NCBI RefSeq assembly: GCF_001399975.1
Contig: NZ_LKBD01000038.1
Span: forward strand, 1 to 41,814
Direction of reading: 5' to 3'
Source: Pseudoalteromonas sp. P1-9
GTDB lineage: Bacteria; Pseudomonadota; Gammaproteobacteria; Enterobacterales; Alteromonadaceae
Length of the DNA: 41,814 nucleotides
Below the pieces are notes generated by a model, which had not been told where the DNA came from, did no database searches, and worked only from the letters and a program-made list of their open reading frames with translations. Of this stretch, positions 8,234 through 17,281 are shown piece after piece. Made by a program: the position numbers and the translations under genes. Numbering within the stretch: the first letter of the stretch is position 1; each line of letters starts with the position of its first letter.

Positions 8234-8803
8234 ATGAGCACATCGTTAATCAATACAACTATCCAACCTTTCAACGCAATGGCATACCACAATGGTGAGT
8301 TTGTTGAAGTTTCTGAAAAAGACGTTTTAGGTAAATGGGCGGTTGTATTCTTCTACCCAGCCGACTTTACCTTTGTTTGCCCAACCGAACTTGGCGACTT
8401 AGCGGATCACTACAGCAAGTTACAAGAAATGGGTGTTGAAGTGTACTCAGTATCAACTGACACACACTTTACACACAAAGCGTGGCACGATACGTCAGAC
8501 ACAATTAAGAAAATCCAGTTCCCAATGATCGGTGACCCAACTGGCCGTATTACACGCAACTTTGGTGTAATGATCGAAGAAGACGGCCTAGCACTACGCG
8601 GCACATTTGTTATTAACCCTGAAGGTGAGATTAAAGTGATTGAAACTCACGATTTAGGTATTGGCCGTGACGCAGGCGAACTTGTTCGTAAAATTCAAGC
8701 TGCACAGTATGTTGCATCACATGATGGTGAAGTTTGTCCTGCTAAATGGCAGCCAGGTGATGAAACACTTGCTCCTTCATTAGATCTAGTTGGCAAAATC
8801 TAA
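8234..8803 (+). CDS. ahpC: Alkyl hydroperoxide reductase subunit C (2-Cys peroxiredoxin)
   Basis: A 189-residue AhpC/Prx1-type peroxiredoxin that reduces hydrogen peroxide and organic or peroxynitrite peroxides in the cytoplasm. The peroxidatic Cys49 sits in FYPADFTFVCPTE and the resolving Cys168 in GEVCPAKW, both conserved. Length matches the E. coli protein (187). A purine-rich GAGAGAGAAA precedes the ATG. It is followed after 76 bases by ahpF, its reductase, with a hairpin between. Confidence 0.97.
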   Translation: MSTSLINTTIQPFNAMAYHNGEFVEVSEKDVLGKWAVVFFYPADFTFVCPTELGDLADHYSKLQEMGVEVYSVSTDTHFTHKAWHDTSDTIKKIQFPMIGDPTGRITRNFGVMIEEDGLALRGTFVINPEGEIKVIETHDLGIGRDAGELVRKIQAAQYVASHDGEVCPAKWQPGDETLAPSLDLVGKI

Positions 8804-8814
8804 CACTTCTTACC

Positions 8815-8844
8815 TTGCTGCCTGTTCGAGCAGGCAGCAATTTG
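8815..8844 (+). terminator. Hairpin between ahpC and ahpF
   Basis: TTGCTGCCTG (8815-8824) pairs perfectly with CAGGCAGCAA (8831-8840) around a 6-base loop, followed by only TTTGG. A strong stem with a poor T tract suggests a partial terminator or mRNA stabiliser that lets ahpC be made in excess over ahpF. Confidence 0.65.
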
Positions 8845-8879
8845 GTTTACCGATTAATGTCATTTAAGGAATGATCATC

Positions 8880-10454
8880 ATGAACAGTATTTTAGATAAC
8901 AATATCAAAACACAATTACAGAGCCATTTTAGCAGTATTGTCGACCCTGTAGAGCTGGTCATTGCCTTAGATGACAGTGATAAATCACAGGAAGTAAAAG
9001 CCTTAGCACATGATCTTTTAGCGTTAAGTGAGCACTTTTTGATTCGTGAAGACGATTCAATTGCACGCAAACCAATGCTTTCAATTCGTTCACCGAAAAG
9101 AGGCACCGAAATTAATTTTGCAGGTGTGCCAATGGGCCACGAATTTACAAGCTTAATTTTGGCACTGATGCATACAGGTGGTGTTGCTACCAAAGCAAGT
9201 GAGCTGGAAATTGAACAAATTAAGGGTTTGCAAAGTGCACTTAACTTTGAAGTGTATATTTCACTGAGTTGCCAAACATGCCCGGGAGTCGTACAAGCGC
9301 TTAATACAATTGCAGCTTTAAATTCGAATGTTACGGTAACAATGATCGATGGCGCACTGTTCCAAGGTGAAGTATCAGAGCGCAACATTTTGGCAGTACC
9401 AAGCGTGTATTTAAATGGTGAGCTATTTAGCCAAGGTGCACTTACACTCAGTGACATTATCAATAAGCTCGATGATAGCGCAGCAGAAAAAACAGCCGAG
9501 CTACTGTCACAAAAAAATGAGTTTGATGTACTTGTAGTCGGTGGTGGGCCTGCAGGTGCTTCAGCAGCAATTTACGCAGCGCGTAAAGGCTTAAAAACGG
9601 GTATTGTGGCTGAACGCTTTGGTGGCCAAGTGGCAGATACGGTTGGTATTGAAAACTTTATTTCGGTGCAAAAAACTGAAGGGCCTAAGTTGGTGGCACA
9701 ACTTGAAGAACATGTTAAAGACTATGATGTTGATATTATTACCCAACAAAAAGCCGTTACTTTAGGTAAGTCAGGCAACGTAGAAGTCGCACTGGAAAGT
9801 GGCGCTATGCTCTCGAGTAAAAGTGTGATTTTGGCAACGGGTGCACGCTGGCGTGAAATGAATGTACCGGGCGAGCAAGAATATCGTGGTAAAGGCGTTG
9901 CTTACTGTCCGCACTGTGACGGCCCGTTATTTAAAGGCAAAAAAGTGGCAGTAATTGGTGGCGGTAACTCAGGCATAGAGGCTGCTATCGATTTAGCTAA
10001 TATTGTTGAGCATGTCACCGTATTGGAGTTTGCCGACACTTTACGTGCCGATGAAGTGCTGATCAAAAAGGCCAACAGCTTAGGTAATATTGAGATTATT
10101 AAAAATGCGCAAACCACTGAAGTTATCGGTGATGGCACACGAGTAACTGGCCTAAATTATACGGATCGTGTCTCTGGCGACGAGAATAGCCTTTCACTTG
10201 CGGGTATTTTTGTTCAAATTGGTTTAATTCCAAACACTGAGTTTTTAAAAGGCAGTATCGAATTAACCCCATTTGGCGAGATTGTTATTGATGATAAAGG
10301 CGCTACATCAATGCCTGGTGTATACGCTGCGGGTGATGCAACAACCACACCATTCAAACAAATTATTATTGCTATGGGCAGTGGAGCAACAGCAAGTTTA
10401 GGCGCATTTGATTATTTAATTCGCCATGCTGATGGCACGCAGCAAGTAGCATAA
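8880..10454 (+). CDS. ahpF: Alkyl hydroperoxide reductase subunit F
   Basis: A 524-residue flavoprotein that passes electrons from NADH through FAD and two disulfides to AhpC. The N-terminal double thioredoxin fold (1-200) carries C131-QT-C134. The FAD domain starts with VVGGGPAGASAA, the active disulfide is C343-PH-C346, and the NADH fold has VIGGGNSGIEAA. An ATG at 8871 is also in frame, but AAGGA lies directly against it and is correctly spaced for the ATG at 8880. The neighbour ahpC confirms the role. Confidence 0.97.
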   Translation: MNSILDNNIKTQLQSHFSSIVDPVELVIALDDSDKSQEVKALAHDLLALSEHFLIREDDSIARKPMLSIRSPKRGTEINFAGVPMGHEFTSLILALMHTGGVATKASELEIEQIKGLQSALNFEVYISLSCQTCPGVVQALNTIAALNSNVTVTMIDGALFQGEVSERNILAVPSVYLNGELFSQGALTLSDIINKLDDSAAEKTAELLSQKNEFDVLVVGGGPAGASAAIYAARKGLKTGIVAERFGGQVADTVGIENFISVQKTEGPKLVAQLEEHVKDYDVDIITQQKAVTLGKSGNVEVALESGAMLSSKSVILATGARWREMNVPGEQEYRGKGVAYCPHCDGPLFKGKKVAVIGGGNSGIEAAIDLANIVEHVTVLEFADTLRADEVLIKKANSLGNIEIIKNAQTTEVIGDGTRVTGLNYTDRVSGDENSLSLAGIFVQIGLIPNTEFLKGSIELTPFGEIVIDDKGATSMPGVYAAGDATTTPFKQIIIAMGSGATASLGAFDYLIRHADGTQQVA

Positions 10455-10492
10455 GTTTATCCCTTATACATAATACGCCCACTATTATGTGC

Positions 10493-10528
10493 AAAGCCGC
10501 TGATCATTTAGATTAGGGGCTTTTTTTG
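10493..10528 (+). terminator. ahpF terminator, first copy
   Basis: AAGCC at the left pairs with GGCTT at the right, extended by CT/AG and ATC/GAT pairs across two mismatches, followed by seven T. Good intrinsic terminator for ahpCF. Confidence 0.75.
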
Positions 10529-10613
10529 TTAATCATTGCCTCTATGGACTGCATTGCAGCTGTAAGTTGCATAAGCTCATCCCTTTTACACAATACGCCC
10601 GTTATTAAGTGTA

Positions 10614-10647
10614 CAGCCGCTGATTAGTTTGAATGATGGCTTTTTTG
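10614..10647 (+). terminator. ahpF terminator, second (duplicated) copy
   Basis: AGCC pairs with GGCT, with weaker internal pairing than in the first copy, followed by six T. It is the diverged partner of the first terminator. Confidence 0.6.
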
Positions 10648-10764
10648 TTAATAACCCGTTAATCACCGAATTTAACCTTTAATCATTTTTACGTGGTTAT
10701 ATTGCGTTCACTTTACTTAGACTGACCGATGAAATATTGGCAATAAACAAAAAAGAGAACGCAA

Positions 10765-11640
10765 ATGTTATCAATAACAGGGTTATCAAAAACGTATGAC
10801 AACGGTGTGAAAGCACTGAATAATGTAAATCTTGAAGTGCCAAAAGGCATGTTTGGTTTATTAGGGCCAAATGGTGCAGGTAAATCATCATTGATGCGCA
10901 CGATTGCAACATTACAAACGGCAGATGCTGGTCAAATTACCTTTGATGGTATTGATGTATTCAATGATCCGCAAAGTTTACGTAAACGCCTAGGTTATCT
11001 ACCACAAGATTTTGGTGTGTATCCACGTATTAGCGCGTATGAATTACTTGATCATATGGCGATTTTAAAAGGCTTAGAAAGTAAAGGTGAACGTAAGGAA
11101 GCTGTTGAAGGTTTATTGGCGCACACTAATTTATTTCAGCATCGTAAAAAAGCGGTAAGCGGTTTTTCTGGTGGTATGCGCCAGCGTTTTGGTATTGCAC
11201 AGGCACTGTTAGGCGATCCTGATTTAATTATTGTGGATGAGCCAACTGCGGGCCTTGACCCTGAAGAGCGAAACCGTTTTCACAACTTATTAGTAAGCTT
11301 AGGTGAAGAAAAAGCTATCATTTTATCAACTCACATCGTAGAGGATGTATCTGAGCTTTGCCCGAATATGGCAGTGTTAGCATCGGGTCAAATTTTACTC
11401 GAAGGCAACCCAATAGCGCTTACCGATCAGCTAAATGGCCAAATTTGGAAAAAATCGGTATCGCTTAATGAAGCACAAGAAATTGAATCTTCTATGCCAC
11501 TTATTTCTAAGCGATTATTTGCTGGTAAAACCATTGTGCACGTAATGGCTGAAAACCAACCAGAAGGGTTTGATGCAGCGCCAGCTAACTTAGAAGATGT
11601 ATATTTCTCAACGCTACTACAACACCGAAATGCAGCGTAA
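10765..11640 (+). CDS. ABC transporter ATP-binding protein
   Basis: A 291-residue ABC ATPase with Walker A GPNGAGKSS (34-42), Q-loop YLPQDFG (78-84), signature SGFSGGMRQR (132-141), Walker B LIIVDEP (154-160) and H-loop His190. It powers the permease-peptidase fusion encoded 9 bases downstream. The C-terminal 70 residues are the usual variable part of the ABC-2 exporter type. An AAGAGAACG sequence precedes the ATG. The transported substrate is unknown. Confidence 0.93.
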   Translation: MLSITGLSKTYDNGVKALNNVNLEVPKGMFGLLGPNGAGKSSLMRTIATLQTADAGQITFDGIDVFNDPQSLRKRLGYLPQDFGVYPRISAYELLDHMAILKGLESKGERKEAVEGLLAHTNLFQHRKKAVSGFSGGMRQRFGIAQALLGDPDLIIVDEPTAGLDPEERNRFHNLLVSLGEEKAIILSTHIVEDVSELCPNMAVLASGQILLEGNPIALTDQLNGQIWKKSVSLNEAQEIESSMPLISKRLFAGKTIVHVMAENQPEGFDAAPANLEDVYFSTLLQHRNAA

Positions 11641-11649
11641 GGAGGCGAT

Positions 11650-14600
11650 ATGTTTTTAAAAATGCTCGCCTTCGAGTGGCGCTACTTTACTCGACAACCT
11701 TCGTTTATTGTTACGAGCAGTATTTTCTTTCTGCTGACGTTTTTTGCGACTGTATCTGAAAATGTGCAAATTGGCGGTGGCGGTAATGTGGTTTATAACG
11801 GCCCATTCTCGATCGCGCAAACACTTCTAATATTGGGTTTTTTTGCCATCTTTTTGGTGGTGAACTTTGTTGCAAGTACAGCAACCCGTAATGAAAGCTC
11901 TAAAATGGCGGAGATTTTATATTCCAAGCCAATTAATCCAGTGAGTTATCAGCTAGGGCGCTTTTTTGGCTCGTTTGCCGTGGTATTAACTGTATTTGCG
12001 TTTGTGCCGCTGGGTATTTTTCTGGGTACCACACTGGGTGCAGCAGCAGGATGGGTTGATGTTGAACGTTTAGGGCCTACGGTATTAAGCCATTATTTCA
12101 CTGCATTCTTTTACTTATCAGTACCTACATTATTAGTGCTTGCGTGTATTTTTTACGCGATTGCTATTCGCTTTCGCTCAATGATGGGTGTGTATTTAAG
12201 TGCTGTGGCACTTTTTATTGGTTATAACGTGGCAGTGCAATTTGCCGGTGAACCTGCGTATCGCGAATTAGCAGCATTGATTGACCCGTTTGGTTACAGT
12301 GCCTTTGCTGAAGTAACTCGTTACTGGACCATGCATGAGAAGAATAACTCTGCAATAGAGTTAAGCGGTGTACTACTGCAAAACCGAGCAATTTGGCTGG
12401 TGGCAGCGATTGCTATTTTGGCGCTGTTTGGCGGCTTTAAACGCGGTTTAACTCTAACTAAAGTAAAAGCAAAAAAAGCTGAAAAGTCAGCTGTAAATGA
12501 CAGTTTCACATCAGCACTTGCAAACCGAATTAACATTAAAAATAGCCCGCGTATAAATACACTTGCACATCTTAAAACACGTACGTTTTTTGAAGTTAAA
12601 CAAGTGATTTTCAGCGCGCCGTTTTTGATTTTAGGTCTAATCACCTGCTTTATGTTAATGGCGCCTCTATTCGACCCTCAGGGCATGTTTGGCACGCCTA
12701 ATTGGCCACTCACGCAAACCATGGTGCAATTAGTGGCAGGCTCTACTGGTTTATTAATGCTGGTGATTTTAGCTTACTACAGTGCAGAAGTTGTTTGGCG
12801 TGAACGCAACTCAGGTATGGGCGATATCATTGATAGTATGCCTGTAAACAACATTACCTTTTGGTTATCTAAATTCATCGCAATAGCACTTGTTTTTGTA
12901 CTGCTTTATAGCTTTGGTACGTTTGTTACAGTCGCTAACCAAGCACTTAAAGGTTACACCAACTTTGAATTATCACAGTATGCATTCCGTTTAGGTTATA
13001 TCAACCTTATGCCACTGATGATGACAGTGGTTATGGCATTCTTCCTTCAAGTAATTAGCCCTAACAAATATGTCGGTATGCTTTTGTTTATGGTGTACAT
13101 CATAGGTACGTTAGTACTTTCTAACTTTGGCTTTAGTCACCCTATGTGGCAATTTGCCGATGCGCCAAGTGTGCCTTATTCAGATATTAACCAATATGGT
13201 CACTTCTTAACTGCACATAACTGGTTTATGTTGTATTGGTTAGGTGCAAGTTTAGTTTTAGGTGCTTTAAGCTATGCTCTTTGGCATCGTGGCCCTGAAC
13301 AGCCTTTAAAAGCACGCATCAAACTCGTACCTTATTATTTAGGTGTTTATGGTAAAGCGACAGTTGCAGCAGGTTTAATTATCTTTATTGCTACTGGTAG
13401 TTACATTTACCAGAACACTCGCGTATTGCATGTGTATCAAGAGCAAGATGATTTTGAGCTTGAACAAGCTAATTATGAAAAAGCGTATGTTCAGCACAAA
13501 GAAGATAATATTCCAGTGATTACTAAGGTAAATATCAACGCGGATATTTTCCCTGAAGCACGCAAAATCGAAGCAATCGCCAATATTGAATTTACCAATG
13601 TGGGCGACACGGCGATTGAAAAGTTTATGGTGCATAAACCGCGTTATACCGAACAGTACTCAGTAGAGTTAGCGGGTGGCGCGTTAGGTGAACTAGATAA
13701 AACCTATAGCCTTGCTTGGTTTACTTTTGATAAGCCATTACAGCCAGGTGAAACGCGTAGCGGTAAGTTAAGCGTAGTGCGTGAACATACAGGCTTTAGA
13801 GCGGGTAATGAGGACTTTACGTTGCTTAATAATGGTACCTTTATTAACAACGGTGATTTGTTACCCCACTTCGGCTACTACGAGGGCTACCAAATTGTTG
13901 ACCGCCATAAGCGTCGCAAACATGGTTTAGAGCCATTAGAGCGTGCCAATAAGTTAGAAGACGACCGTTACTACAATGAAAGCTTCTTTGGTAAAGGTAC
14001 AGGCTTTATTGACTTTGAAGCGACTATTTCAACGTCGGAAGATCAGTTTGCAATTGCGCCGGGTTATTTAACCGAAGAACGCGTAGAGAATGGCCGCCGT
14101 ATTTTCCATTACCAAATGGATGCGCCAATGGTGAATTTCTACTCAATCATGTCTGCGCGTTTAGAGGCGAAAAAGGAAAACTATAACGGGATTGACATCG
14201 AGGTCTACTATCATAAAACGCATGATATGAATGTGGATCGTATGATTGAGTCAGTAAAGGATTCAATTGATTACTTCACCGAAGCGTTTGGCCCGTACCA
14301 GCATAAACAAATGCGCATTATTGAGTTCCCAGGTTACCGCTCATTTGCACAGAGCTTTGCCAATACGGTGCCGTATTCAGAAGAAATTGGTTTTATTACT
14401 GACTTACGCGACCCTGAAAACATTGACCCTGTTTACTATGTAACAGCACACGAAGTGGCTCACCAATGGTGGGGGCACCAAGTAGGCGCGGCAAATGTAC
14501 AAGGCAGTGCGATTATCTCTGAAGCCTTATCGCAATACAGCGCGTTAATGGTAATGGAGAAGAAGTATGGTGCAGAGAAAATCCGTAAATTCTTAAAATA

Positions 14601-15234
14601 CGAGCTTGATCGCTATTTACGTGGCCGTACAACCGAAGCACTTGAAGAAATGCCATTTATGCGCAGTGAAAACCAGCAATACATTCACTACCGTAAAGGT
14701 TCTGTGGTAATGATGTCATTAAAAGACCGTCTTGGTGAAGAGCGTTTAAATAAAGCGCTGGCAGATTTCTTAGCGGAATTTAAGTATCAAAGTACGCCTT
14801 ACCCAACAACGCTTGATTTAATGGCATACATTTCACAAGACGCAAATGACAGTGAAAAGCAGTTTGTAAGTAACTTGTTTGAGCACATCAGCTTATACGA
14901 CTTAAAAACAACAGAAGTTGCAGTTGCTGATCAGCAAGATGAAAACGGTTTATACACAGTAACGTTAACCATTGATGCCAAGTTGAATCGTGCAGACAGT
15001 AAAGGTAAAGAAACGGAAGTGGAGTTTAGCGATAAAGTCGATATTGGTTTATTCAGTGCAGACCCTGAGGATTTATCAGCGGATAACACCGTACTTTACT
15101 TACAAAAGCACAATATCAAATCAGGTGAAAACATTATCGAACTAAAAGTAAAAGAGTTACCAAAGTTCGCCGGTGTTGACCCATTTGTGAAGCTAATCGA
15201 CCGTGACAGCGGGGATAACATTAAAAAGCTGTAA
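11650..15234 (+). CDS. ABC-2 permease fused to an M1-type metallopeptidase domain
   Basis: A 1194-residue fusion. The first 580 residues hold two sets of ABC-2-like membrane helices with a cytoplasmic stretch of about 270-310 between them. A helix around 572-590 leads into a large periplasmic part (590-1194). This contains a gluzincin motif, H934-EVA-H938 followed by QWWG, with the third acidic ligand probably E958. Spacing from H938 to E958 is one residue longer than in classical M1 peptidases, and the exopeptidase motif GxMEN is not visible (AQSFANT at about 900-906 lies at that place). Similar fusions are known in Alteromonadales and Bacteroidetes. Their substrate is not established. It works with the upstream ATPase. 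Confidence 0.9.
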   Translation: MFLKMLAFEWRYFTRQPSFIVTSSIFFLLTFFATVSENVQIGGGGNVVYNGPFSIAQTLLILGFFAIFLVVNFVASTATRNESSKMAEILYSKPINPVSYQLGRFFGSFAVVLTVFAFVPLGIFLGTTLGAAAGWVDVERLGPTVLSHYFTAFFYLSVPTLLVLACIFYAIAIRFRSMMGVYLSAVALFIGYNVAVQFAGEPAYRELAALIDPFGYSAFAEVTRYWTMHEKNNSAIELSGVLLQNRAIWLVAAIAILALFGGFKRGLTLTKVKAKKAEKSAVNDSFTSALANRINIKNSPRINTLAHLKTRTFFEVKQVIFSAPFLILGLITCFMLMAPLFDPQGMFGTPNWPLTQTMVQLVAGSTGLLMLVILAYYSAEVVWRERNSGMGDIIDSMPVNNITFWLSKFIAIALVFVLLYSFGTFVTVANQALKGYTNFELSQYAFRLGYINLMPLMMTVVMAFFLQVISPNKYVGMLLFMVYIIGTLVLSNFGFSHPMWQFADAPSVPYSDINQYGHFLTAHNWFMLYWLGASLVLGALSYALWHRGPEQPLKARIKLVPYYLGVYGKATVAAGLIIFIATGSYIYQNTRVLHVYQEQDDFELEQANYEKAYVQHKEDNIPVITKVNINADIFPEARKIEAIANIEFTNVGDTAIEKFMVHKPRYTEQYSVELAGGALGELDKTYSLAWFTFDKPLQPGETRSGKLSVVREHTGFRAGNEDFTLLNNGTFINNGDLLPHFGYYEGYQIVDRHKRRKHGLEPLERANKLEDDRYYNESFFGKGTGFIDFEATISTSEDQFAIAPGYLTEERVENGRRIFHYQMDAPMVNFYSIMSARLEAKKENYNGIDIEVYYHKTHDMNVDRMIESVKDSIDYFTEAFGPYQHKQMRIIEFPGYRSFAQSFANTVPYSEEIGFITDLRDPENIDPVYYVTAHEVAHQWWGHQVGAANVQGSAIISEALSQYSALMVMEKKYGAEKIRKFLKYELDRYLRGRTTEALEEMPFMRSENQQYIHYRKGSVVMMSLKDRLGEERLNKALADFLAEFKYQSTPYPTTLDLMAYISQDANDSEKQFVSNLFEHISLYDLKTTEVAVADQQDENGLYTVTLTIDAKLNRADSKGKETEVEFSDKVDIGLFSADPEDLSADNTVLYLQKHNIKSGENIIELKVKELPKFAGVDPFVKLIDRDSGDNIKKL

Positions 15235-15258
15235 TAATCATAATTTCATATGTACTTA

Positions 15259-15297
15259 CCAAGCCTTATCAACTTTGCTGATAAGGCTTTTTTATTT
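15259..15297 (+). terminator. Intrinsic terminator of the ABC-peptidase operon
   Basis: AAGCCTTATCA (15261-15271) pairs with TGATAAGGCTT (15279-15289) and is followed by a T run. Confidence 0.9.
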
Positions 15298-15357
15298 ACA
15301 TAAATAACCTTATCCCGTAGTTTGGATTAACTTCTACTTTGAACATAAAGGGAAATT

Positions 15358-16497
15358 ATGCGCTTTTTAATATGTTATCTGATACTTGGCTTTTTATTGC
15401 TAAGTACGTCACTTAAAGCTGAGCAGTTAGTGCTGACAATTCCCGACCAGCGGTTTGAGCAGCCTCTTGAATTTAATGTGCAGTTGCCAAAAAGCTATTC
15501 GCAAAAGCAAAACAAACGCTATGTGCTGATGTTTGACTTTCACCCTAATGCCAAAAGTTATTTAACGGGTATGTATGATTGGATGAGCCATAATGGAGAG
15601 TGGCCTTGGTTAGAAACTATTATTGTTACGCCTGCATATGGTAACCCAGTAGCACGACTATTTGATGCAACAGGTAAAACAACACCATTACTCGATTTTT
15701 TTGAAGCGCAATTGGTGCCAGAAATTGATAAACAATATCGCACTAATGGTTTTCGCATTTTTAGTGGCTTTAGGGTGAATGGTTCGGTGGTGCTTTCAAG
15801 CTTAGTGAATAAACCAAGCTTGTTTAATGCGCATATAGTAATTAGCCCCGAGCTCACGCCAGAGCGTGTCAATATTTTAAATGACTATGGTAAGAAGTTA
15901 GCTAAGCTAAATGATAAACCACGTTATTTACTGTTTACCCATGGCGAAACAATAAAAGAAGATCATCAACAGCATAGATATTCACAATTAAAAGAAGAAA
16001 TTAGTGCAAACGCGTCTGCATCATTACAATGGCAATATCAAAATTATAAAGAACATTATTTTATGTCGTTGCCAGTGTTATCTACTGTCTATGGCATAGA
16101 GCAGATCTTTGATGAGATTCATAATGGCTTGGCACCTGAATCAAAAATAGCTAGGCAAGGTGTGGATGCGATTGTTGCGCATTATAAGCGCCTATCAACT
16201 GAAAAGTTTGGTTTTGAAGTATCACCAAAATCGTCAATTAATGCACTGGGATTTCACTTGTTGGAAACGTCGCCAGAGCAAGCGATAAAGGTATTTAACC
16301 AAGCATTAGCGCTTTATCCGCAAGATGCATACGCTTATCACCACTTAGCCAAGGCTTATGCGCAAAGTAATAAATTGGCAAAAGCCATTGAGTTGCAAGA
16401 AAAGGCGGTGAGTCTTGCCGCTAATATGCTCACTTGGCATAAAAAGCGACAAGCAAGCTATTTGGCTGAACTTAAGGCACTGGCGCAAGCACTATAA
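15358..16497 (+). CDS. Esterase-D-fold protein with TPR tail, nucleophile serine missing
   Basis: A 379-residue secreted protein with a signal peptide (1-21). Residues about 22-270 follow the alpha/beta-hydrolase putative esterase (PF00756-like) pattern: YVLMFDFHP, TPLLDFFEAQLVPEIDKQY, FRIFSGFRVNGSVVL, and a C-terminal ENYKEHYFMSLPVLS-like His strand. The nucleophile elbow, normally G-H-S-x-G-G, reads G137-F-R139-V-N-G142, so the serine is replaced by arginine. Residues about 290-379 carry TPR-like repeats (AIKVFNQALALYPQDAYAYH, KAIELQEKAVSLA). It may be a binding protein rather than an enzyme. The FAH-family gene follows after 14 bases. Confidence 0.8.
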   Translation: MRFLICYLILGFLLLSTSLKAEQLVLTIPDQRFEQPLEFNVQLPKSYSQKQNKRYVLMFDFHPNAKSYLTGMYDWMSHNGEWPWLETIIVTPAYGNPVARLFDATGKTTPLLDFFEAQLVPEIDKQYRTNGFRIFSGFRVNGSVVLSSLVNKPSLFNAHIVISPELTPERVNILNDYGKKLAKLNDKPRYLLFTHGETIKEDHQQHRYSQLKEEISANASASLQWQYQNYKEHYFMSLPVLSTVYGIEQIFDEIHNGLAPESKIARQGVDAIVAHYKRLSTEKFGFEVSPKSSINALGFHLLETSPEQAIKVFNQALALYPQDAYAYHHLAKAYAQSNKLAKAIELQEKAVSLAANMLTWHKKRQASYLAELKALAQAL

Positions 16498-16511
16498 AAA
16501 GGTAATTTTAA

Positions 16512-17165
16512 ATGACGTATTTATGGAATAACGGTGAGGCTATCGGGCTTCCTATTGGCAAAGCAGTGTGTGTGGGGCGCAATTATGTTGCTCATGCAGC
16601 AGAACTTGGTAATGAAGTACCTACAGAGCCGCTACTCTTTTTAAAACCAGCGAGCAGTATCGTAAATGCAGCAGGTGAAGTGGCGTTAGACCATAGCTTA
16701 GGTGAGCACCATTATGAAGCCGAGTTGATGCTGTTAATTGGTAAACCGCTCAATAAGGGCAATATTGCTGATTATAAGTCTTGTATTACTGGTTTAGGTG
16801 TTGGGCTGGATTTAACACTTAGAGATGAACAAACAAAGCTTAAAGCGAAAGGGCATCCGTGGGAGCGCGCAAAGGCCTACGATAAAAGCTGTTTAGTGTC
16901 GCGCTTTATACCGCTAGCAGAAAATGATTTAACACACAGTGAATTTTCACTTTCGATTAATGATGAGCTTCGCCAATCTGGCGATACTAATTTGATGATA
17001 TTCAAAATAGAACAGCTACTTGCTGAAATTGTTAGGTATTTCTCATTACAGCCAGGCGACGTTGTTCTGACAGGCACACCTGAAGGTGTAGGTAAGCTTA
17101 ATATTCAAGACAAGTTGAGTGTAACTCTTAACGGCGAAACGTTAGCAAATTTCACAATCGCTTAG
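16512..17165 (+). CDS. Fumarylacetoacetate hydrolase family protein
   Basis: A 217-residue single-domain FAH protein of the YcgM/FAHD1 type, whose characterised members act as acylpyruvase or oxaloacetate decarboxylase. GKAVCVGRNYVAHAAELGNE begins the fold. HYEAELMLLIGK supplies the metal-binding glutamates, and PGDVVLTGTPEGVG is the conserved C-terminal motif. A GGTAAT purine site precedes the ATG. Its closeness to the esterase-fold gene suggests one transcript. The exact reaction cannot be decided from sequence. Confidence 0.9.
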   Translation: MTYLWNNGEAIGLPIGKAVCVGRNYVAHAAELGNEVPTEPLLFLKPASSIVNAAGEVALDHSLGEHHYEAELMLLIGKPLNKGNIADYKSCITGLGVGLDLTLRDEQTKLKAKGHPWERAKAYDKSCLVSRFIPLAENDLTHSEFSLSINDELRQSGDTNLMIFKIEQLLAEIVRYFSLQPGDVVLTGTPEGVGKLNIQDKLSVTLNGETLANFTIA

Positions 17166-17281
17166 AAAGCGGTTTTTATTTCATGCAAAAACATTATTTT
17201 TTCCTGAAAACGTATGCGAAGCAATGCGCTAAGTTTGGCCACACTTTACAATAAGCTTATCTAAATCAGGGGGGAAATCTT

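Larger units (their letters stand above)
10441..10650. repeat. Tandem duplication carrying two terminators
   Basis: 10441-10530 and 10561-10650 align without gaps over most of their length at a period of exactly 120 bases, at roughly three-quarters to four-fifths identity by eye. The first copy begins inside the last codons of ahpF. Both contain CATAAG, CAT/TATCCCTT, AATACGCCC and AGCCGCTGAT, and end in a GGCTTTTTT run. Together with 10651-10764 this accounts for the stretch before the ABC gene, which otherwise shows no gene. Confidence 0.8.
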
